Assembly: GCA_031552735.1 (NCBI GenBank)
Contig: JAVBMF010000041.1
Location: forward strand, 1 to 17,971
Length of the DNA: 17,971 nucleotides
Direction: 5' to 3'
Origin: JAVBUY01 sp031552735
GTDB lineage: Bacteria > Bacillota > Clostridia > Christensenellales > Aristaeellaceae
Both the position numbers and the translations under genes were made by a program. The notes under the pieces were generated by a model. That model ran no database searches and was not told the origin of the DNA. It saw only the letters and a list, made by a program, of their open reading frames with translations. Positions 14,542 through 17,971 of this stretch are shown in pieces; positions within the stretch are counted from its first letter, which is position 1, and the number at the start of each line of letters is the position of its first letter.

Positions 14542-14562
14542 GCAAATAACATCAATATTTGC
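14542..14562 (+). promoter_or_regulatory. Dyad abutting the rplU -35 box
   Basis: GCAAATA (14542-14548) and TATTTGC (14556-14562) form a perfect 7-bp inverted repeat around seven bases. It ends exactly where TTGACA begins and is A+T-rich in a G+C-rich region. No T-run follows, so a DNA operator is more likely than a terminator. No known regulator consensus is recognised. Confidence 0.5.
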
Positions 14563-14591
14563 TTGACAGGCACACAAGTTTTTGTTATCCT
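14563..14591 (+). promoter_or_regulatory. Sigma-A promoter of rplU-prp-rpmA
   Basis: A perfect TTGACA (14563-14568) and TATCCT (14586-14591) are separated by 17 bases. Transcription should start near 14598, giving a leader of about 85 bases before rplU. Confidence 0.85.
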
Positions 14592-14597
14592 ATTACG

Positions 14598-14683
14598 GCA
14601 AGCCGCTCGGGAGAGGTCTATCCAAACGCCGGTTTTTCGGCTACCTACTGCCTGGCGAGTCCATGAAATGGGAGGTGCATAGC
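14598..14683 (+). promoter_or_regulatory. Structured 5' leader of rplU (L21 leader-like)
   Basis: Three nested helices can form: CTCG (14606-14609) with CGAG (14656-14659), AGGT (14614-14617) with ACCT (14643-14646), and GCCG (14628-14631) with CGGC (14638-14641) closing a T-rich loop. Many Bacillota carry an RNA leader (Rfam L21_leader) at this place before rplU, thought to mediate autoregulation by L21. Position and nesting fit, but I could not align it to that model. The GGGAGG site for rplU (14670-14675) follows the last helix. Confidence 0.55.
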
Positions 14684-14992
14684 GTGTACGCCATCATTCA
14701 AACCGGAGGCAAGCAGTACCGCGTGCAGCAGGGAGACACCATCTACGTCGAGAAACTCGAGGCCGAAACCGACGCGACCGTCAGCTTTGACGTGTTGATG
14801 CTCGGCGGGGACAAGAAAGTGACGGTGGGCAAGCCCACAGTCAAGGGTGCCAAGGTGGAGGGCAAGGTGCTTGCCCATGGCCGCGGCGAAAAAATCGTGG
14901 TCTATAAGTACAAGTCCAAGAAGAATTACCGCCGTAAGCAGGGCCATCGTCAGCCGTTTACCAAGGTGGAGATTACCGCCATCGAGGCTTAA
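14684..14992 (+). CDS. rplU: 50S ribosomal protein L21
   Basis: L21 binds 23S rRNA in the large subunit. The 102-residue protein begins MYAIIQTGGKQYRVQQGD and ends with KIVVYKYKSKKNYRRKQGHR and a short acidic tail, all diagnostic. The start is a GTG at 14684, 8 bases after GGGAGG; the frame is open upstream but those bases belong to the leader. prp starts one base after its stop. Confidence 0.96.
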   Translation: MYAIIQTGGKQYRVQQGDTIYVEKLEAETDATVSFDVLMLGGDKKVTVGKPTVKGAKVEGKVLAHGRGEKIVVYKYKSKKNYRRKQGHRQPFTKVEITAIEA

Positions 14993-14993
14993 G

Positions 14994-15338
14994 ATGACCA
15001 CTGTCACCGTATTTTGGGGCGCGGATGGACGGCTGGCGGGCTTTCGCACGCAAGGCCATGCAGGACAGGCGCCCCATGGATCGGACATTGTGTGTAGCGC
15101 GATTTCCGCGCTGACGCAGACCGCCGTCAATGCGCTGGAAAGCGTGGCGGAGGTGCCGGTTCGCCCCGCCGTGGCCGATGGATTGCTGGAAGTTATGCTG
15201 CCCCGCGACCTATCCAAAGCGCAGCGGGACACGGGTGACATCATCCTGCGCACCATCGTCCAAGGTCTGACCGATATAGCATCGAGCTACCCAGCCTATG
15301 CGCGGGTAGTGTACAAGGAATGGAGGAATCCCTCATGA
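14994..15338 (+). CDS. prp: Ribosomal-processing cysteine protease Prp
   Basis: Prp cuts the N-terminal extension off ribosomal protein L27, a step shown to be essential in Staphylococcus aureus. The 114-residue protein has the conserved GHAGQAPHGSDIVCSAIS segment with the catalytic pair H22 and C34, the same numbers as in the S. aureus enzyme. It lies between rplU and rpmA as in other Bacillota. Its TGA overlaps the rpmA ATG by four bases. The next gene's product carries the expected cleavage motif, so enzyme and substrate are encoded together. Confidence 0.93.
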   Translation: MTTVTVFWGADGRLAGFRTQGHAGQAPHGSDIVCSAISALTQTAVNALESVAEVPVRPAVADGLLEVMLPRDLSKAQRDTGDIILRTIVQGLTDIASSYPAYARVVYKEWRNPS

Positions 15339-15637
15339 TGATCATGAATTTGCAGCTGTTCGCGCACAAAAAGGGCGTCGGCAGCTCGCGTAACGGTCGC
15401 GACAGCCACTCCAAGCGCCTGGGCGCCAAGCGCGCCGATGGCCAGCACGTGCTTGCCGGCAACATTCTGTTCCGCCAGCGCGGCACCAAGATTCATCCCG
15501 GTGCCAATGTGGGCATCGGCAAGGACGATACCCTGTTCGCGCTGGTCGAGGGCACGGTGCGCTTTGAGCGCTTGGGCCGTGACAAGACCCAGTGCTCCGT
15601 GTATGCGGCGGCGGCCAAAGAAGCAGCGGCGCTGTAA
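15335..15637 (+). CDS. rpmA: 50S ribosomal protein L27 with Prp-cleaved extension
   Basis: L27 reaches the peptidyl-transferase centre with its N-terminal tail. The 100-residue precursor starts MMIMNLQLFAHKKG; Prp is expected to cut between F9 and A10, exposing AHKKG. The body (SRNGRDSHSKRLGAKRADGQ, then ILFRQRGTKIHPG) is typical. The ATG at 15335 was chosen because GGAGG (15322-15326) is 8 bases upstream and the overlap with prp indicates coupling; 15338 and 15344 are alternatives that would shorten only the removed extension. obg, which usually follows rpmA, is absent and a terminator follows. Confidence 0.96.
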   Translation: MMIMNLQLFAHKKGVGSSRNGRDSHSKRLGAKRADGQHVLAGNILFRQRGTKIHPGANVGIGKDDTLFALVEGTVRFERLGRDKTQCSVYAAAAKEAAAL

Positions 15638-15654
15638 CAAAAGCTCGCTTATGA

Positions 15655-15689
15655 CCCGCGTTGAGATGTGCTCAGCGCGGGCTTCTTTT
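15655..15689 (+). terminator. Intrinsic terminator after rpmA
   Basis: CCCGCGTTGAG (15655-15665) pairs with CTCAGCGCGGG (15671-15681), 11 bp with one G-U pair, loop ATGTG, followed by CTTCTTTT. It ends the rplU-prp-rpmA operon. Confidence 0.85.
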
Positions 15690-15724
15690 ACCCATTGATC
15701 TCGCTTGTCGGGGAGGAAAACACG

Positions 15725-16438
15725 ATGCTGGGTTCGATCATCAACGCAGCCGCCATCCTGATCGGCGCATGCGTTGGACTTATGCTGCGCGGCGGCATTT
15801 CGCAGCGCTTTCGCGATACCGTCATGCAGGGGCTGGCACTATGTGTGCTGCTCATCGGTATCAAAGGCGCCATTGGCACCACCGACATCATGGTGGTCAT
15901 TCTGTGCATCGCGATCGGTGCGGTGGTCGGCGAGGGCATCAATATCGAGAAGCGACTGGACAGTCTGGGAGCGCACGCACAGCGCATTTTCGCACGCAAA
16001 AGTGGCGAAGGCGACCACAGCTTCGCGCAGGGGTTTGTCACCACTAGTCTGATTTATTGCGTCGGTGCGATGGCCATTGTCGGGTCGATGGATGCCGGGC
16101 TCAAGGGCGACTATGCGACGCTGATTGCTAAGTCTGGTCTGGACGGCATTTCGGCGGTGATCTTTGCCTCCAGCATGGGTGTGGGCGTGGCGCTGTCCGG
16201 CGCGTCGGTGCTTTTGTATCAGGGCGCGATCACGCTGCTGTCGCACTACGTCGCACCCTATCTTAGTGCGGCAGTCATTGCGGAGATGTCGGCAGTGGGC
16301 GGGTTGCTGATCATTGGTCTGTCGCTGAATATGCTGGGCATCACCAAGCTAAAGGTCGGCAACCTGCTGCCCGCGGTGTTTCTGCCGCCGCTGATTCTGC
16401 CGTTGATGCAGTGGATCACCGCGCTGATCGCGCGCTGA
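15725..16438 (+). CDS. DUF554 membrane protein
   Basis: The 237-residue hydrophobic protein has about six to seven membrane segments rich in Gly, Ala, Ile and Leu. It begins MLGSIINAAAILIGACVGL and includes GIKGAIGTTDIM and IGAVVGEGINIEKRLD, the conserved DUF554 (YdfK-like) pattern. The central SFAQGFVTTSLIYCVGAMAI and the C-terminal glycine-rich helices also fit. Function is unknown. The ATG at 15725 has GGGAGG (15711-15716) 8 bases upstream; longer in-frame starts would lie in the preceding terminator. The MFS transporter gene begins 15 bases after its stop, so the two are probably co-transcribed. I see no clear promoter. Confidence 0.88.
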   Translation: MLGSIINAAAILIGACVGLMLRGGISQRFRDTVMQGLALCVLLIGIKGAIGTTDIMVVILCIAIGAVVGEGINIEKRLDSLGAHAQRIFARKSGEGDHSFAQGFVTTSLIYCVGAMAIVGSMDAGLKGDYATLIAKSGLDGISAVIFASSMGVGVALSGASVLLYQGAITLLSHYVAPYLSAAVIAEMSAVGGLLIIGLSLNMLGITKLKVGNLLPAVFLPPLILPLMQWITALIAR

Positions 16439-16453
16439 GGAGCGAAAGAAGCT

Positions 16454-17722
16454 ATGCAAGTATTCCGTCGCATCCGGCAACACCCGCTGATCACTTTGCT
16501 TGGCCAAGTGCAGCGCAACGCGTTCGTCTGCATCGTCACAGAGCCGATGTGGGGCATTCCATATTATCTCTATCAGCCGTTTTGCACGCTGTACATGGCG
16601 GCGCTGGGCATTGGCGACGCACAGATTGGTCTGGTGCTGTCGATCTCGTCGATCGCGCAGTTTTTTGGCGCGCTGCTGGGCGGTACCATCACCGACAAGC
16701 TTGGGCGACGCCGCACCTGTCTGATCTTTGGGCTAACCAGCTGGAGCCTGCCGACCTTCTTTTGGGCGGCGGCGCAAAACGTGTGGTGGTTTGTGGTGGC
16801 CGCGCTGTGCTTTGGCACACTGCGCATCAACACCACCGCATGGAATTTGCTGCTGACCGAGGACGAAAATCCCAAATTGCTGGTGCCGATTTACACCTGT
16901 GTCAGTATCGCGTCGTTGCTGTCGGCGTTCTTCGCGCCAGCATCCTATCTGATGGTGCAGCGACTGGGCGTGATTCTGGCGATGCGCATCTTGTTTGGGC
17001 TTGCTTGCGCGTCGATGACCACGCGTTTCATCCTAGAATATGTGTACACCACGGAAACACATATGGGTGTGCAGCGCATGGACGCGACGCGCGGCCGCTC
17101 GATCACTGACCTGCTGAAGGGGATTGGGCCGGTGCTGGGCACCATGCTGCGCTCGCCGAAAATCCGCCGCACCATCGCGCTGTCAGCCTGCTTCTTTGTG
17201 TCGAAGAATATCACCGATAACTTTTGGCCGCTGCTGGTGACCAGTAAGCTGGGTGTCAGTTCCGAAAGCCTGTCGATGTACGCGATGCTGCGCTTTCTGG
17301 TGATGCTGGTGTGCTGCCTGACGCTGACGCCGCGCGTATCCACCACGCGGTTTAGGAACCCCATGCTGCTCGCGTTTGGGCTGCAAATTGCGGCAAAACT
17401 GGTGCTGATCTTCATGCCCAAGGGCGCGGCGATGGTGTTAGTCATCAGCGTGCTGCTGGAGGCGCTGTCGCTGTCGGTGCTCAATCCGCTGGTGGAGTCA
17501 TTGCAAATGACCAACATTGACCCAGAGGAAAAGGCGCGCATGCTGAGCATCCTCGTGTCGGTGATGCTGTTGTGCGCGTCGCCGTTCGGGTACATCGCCG
17601 GGTTGCTGTCGCAGGTCAACCGTGTGCTGCCCTTCCTGCTGACGCTGCTGATCTATGGGGCGGCGATTCTGCTGGCGCTGGGGATTTGGCGGATACAGCG
17701 GCAAGAACAGCAGACTGCGTAA
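16454..17722 (+). CDS. Major facilitator superfamily transporter
   Basis: The 422-residue protein is hydrophobic with about 12 membrane segments in two halves joined by a charged loop near 205-235. The MFS motif A, GGTITDKLGRRRT, lies at about 76-88 between helices 2 and 3. The long N-terminal stretch before helix 1 is basic. It resembles permeases annotated only as MFS transporters in Clostridia; the substrate cannot be inferred. GAGGAG overlaps the stop of the DUF554 gene, 11 bases before the ATG. A terminator follows, and the next gene converges on it. Confidence 0.88.
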   Translation: MQVFRRIRQHPLITLLGQVQRNAFVCIVTEPMWGIPYYLYQPFCTLYMAALGIGDAQIGLVLSISSIAQFFGALLGGTITDKLGRRRTCLIFGLTSWSLPTFFWAAAQNVWWFVVAALCFGTLRINTTAWNLLLTEDENPKLLVPIYTCVSIASLLSAFFAPASYLMVQRLGVILAMRILFGLACASMTTRFILEYVYTTETHMGVQRMDATRGRSITDLLKGIGPVLGTMLRSPKIRRTIALSACFFVSKNITDNFWPLLVTSKLGVSSESLSMYAMLRFLVMLVCCLTLTPRVSTTRFRNPMLLAFGLQIAAKLVLIFMPKGAAMVLVISVLLEALSLSVLNPLVESLQMTNIDPEEKARMLSILVSVMLLCASPFGYIAGLLSQVNRVLPFLLTLLIYGAAILLALGIWRIQRQEQQTA

Positions 17723-17738
17723 GTGATGATAAAACACA

Positions 17739-17765
17739 AGCTCCCTTTCGGGAGCTCGTTTTTTT
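17739..17765 (+). terminator. Intrinsic terminator after the MFS gene
   Basis: AGCTCCC (17739-17745), loop TTTC, GGGAGCT (17750-17756), then CG and seven T (17759-17765). The T-run overlaps the stop codon of the converging gene. Read from the other strand, the hairpin is followed by a T-containing stretch, so it may also stop that gene's RNA. Confidence 0.88.
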
Positions 17766-17970
17766 AGTATTCTTTGTTTTCAAACCGCCTGCACCAGACA
17801 TATTTAGACACCGCCGAGCGCTGCGCCGTGACGCCGCCGAGAAGGTTCTGGATGTAGTAGGGGAGAAAGCGGTTGTATTTGACCTCCAGAATCTCCCACG
17901 GATCGTCGAAGGGCGAGTAGGTGGGGATGTTCGGATTGAACAGGTCAGTGGAAAACAGGCCGGTGCGTAG
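17764..17970 (-). CDS. VTC-domain (polyphosphate polymerase-like) protein, C-terminal end
   Basis: The last 68 codons of a minus-strand gene, ending in TAA (complement of 17764-17766). The residues WEILEVKYNRFLPYYIQNLL and, after a short gap, SAVSKYVWCRRFENKEY match the end of VTC domains, where EVKY strands close the catalytic tunnel and a final SKY-x-x-CR segment follows. In yeast the Vtc4 domain makes polyphosphate; bacterial relatives are often encoded with CotH or DUF4956 proteins. The catalytic core and start lie beyond the window, so activity cannot be judged. The gene converges with the MFS transporter. Confidence 0.7.
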   Translation of the reverse strand, partial: LRTGLFSTDLFNPNIPTYSPFDDPWEILEVKYNRFLPYYIQNLLGGVTAQRSAVSKYVWCRRFENKEY

Positions 17971-17971
17971 C

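Overview
This window is a chromosomal housekeeping segment from a G+C-rich member of the Bacillota, most likely class Clostridia. The assignment rests on gene order and protein type: plsX-acpP-rnc-smc-ftsY and ylxM-ffh-rpsP-khpA-rimM in Gram-positive order, a short FtsY without the long acidic N-terminal domain, YlxM next to Ffh, and a ribosomal protein L27 with an N-terminal extension beside the protease Prp that removes it. No species can be named from the sequence alone. All genes but the last run on the + strand. No tRNA, rRNA, CRISPR array, prophage or insertion-sequence transposase is visible.

Layout. Bases 1-139 hold the end of a small zinc-ribbon protein, then a terminator. A well-formed promoter (220-248) starts a tight three-gene unit: a Gfo/Idh/MocA oxidoreductase, a SpoU/TrmH RNA methyltransferase and a UPF0340 protein. 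A second promoter (2585-2613) starts plsX-acpP-rnc-smc-ftsY and a secreted protein of unknown function. A 12-bp perfect hairpin lies in the rnc leader, and a 114-bp tandem repeat array separates smc from ftsY. At 10262-10319 an intrinsic terminator and a consensus sigma-A promoter occupy the same bases; this promoter starts ylxM-ffh-rpsP-khpA. A second, unrelated repeat pair (127-bp period) follows khpA. A terminator then sits almost on the rimM ribosome-binding site. After rimM and another terminator come an adenosine-deaminase-like gene with several active-site residues replaced, and the rplU-prp-rpmA operon with a consensus promoter and a folded leader. The window ends with a DUF554 membrane protein, an MFS transporter and, convergently, the C-terminus of a VTC-type polyphosphate polymerase-like protein.

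How the genes fit together. PlsX and AcpP feed phospholipid and fatty-acid synthesis. RNase III, S16, KhpA, RimM, L21, Prp and L27 serve RNA processing and ribosome assembly. Ffh, FtsY and YlxM form the signal-recognition-particle pathway, and SMC compacts the chromosome. Usual partners are absent from expected places: fabD/fabG between plsX and acpP, trmD-rplS after rimM, and obg after rpmA.

The points most worth a second look are the interlocked terminator/promoter before ylxM, the apparent pseudo-deaminase between rimM and rplU, the two families of structured intergenic repeats (one of which may supply the last codons of smc), and the possible attenuator in front of rimM.
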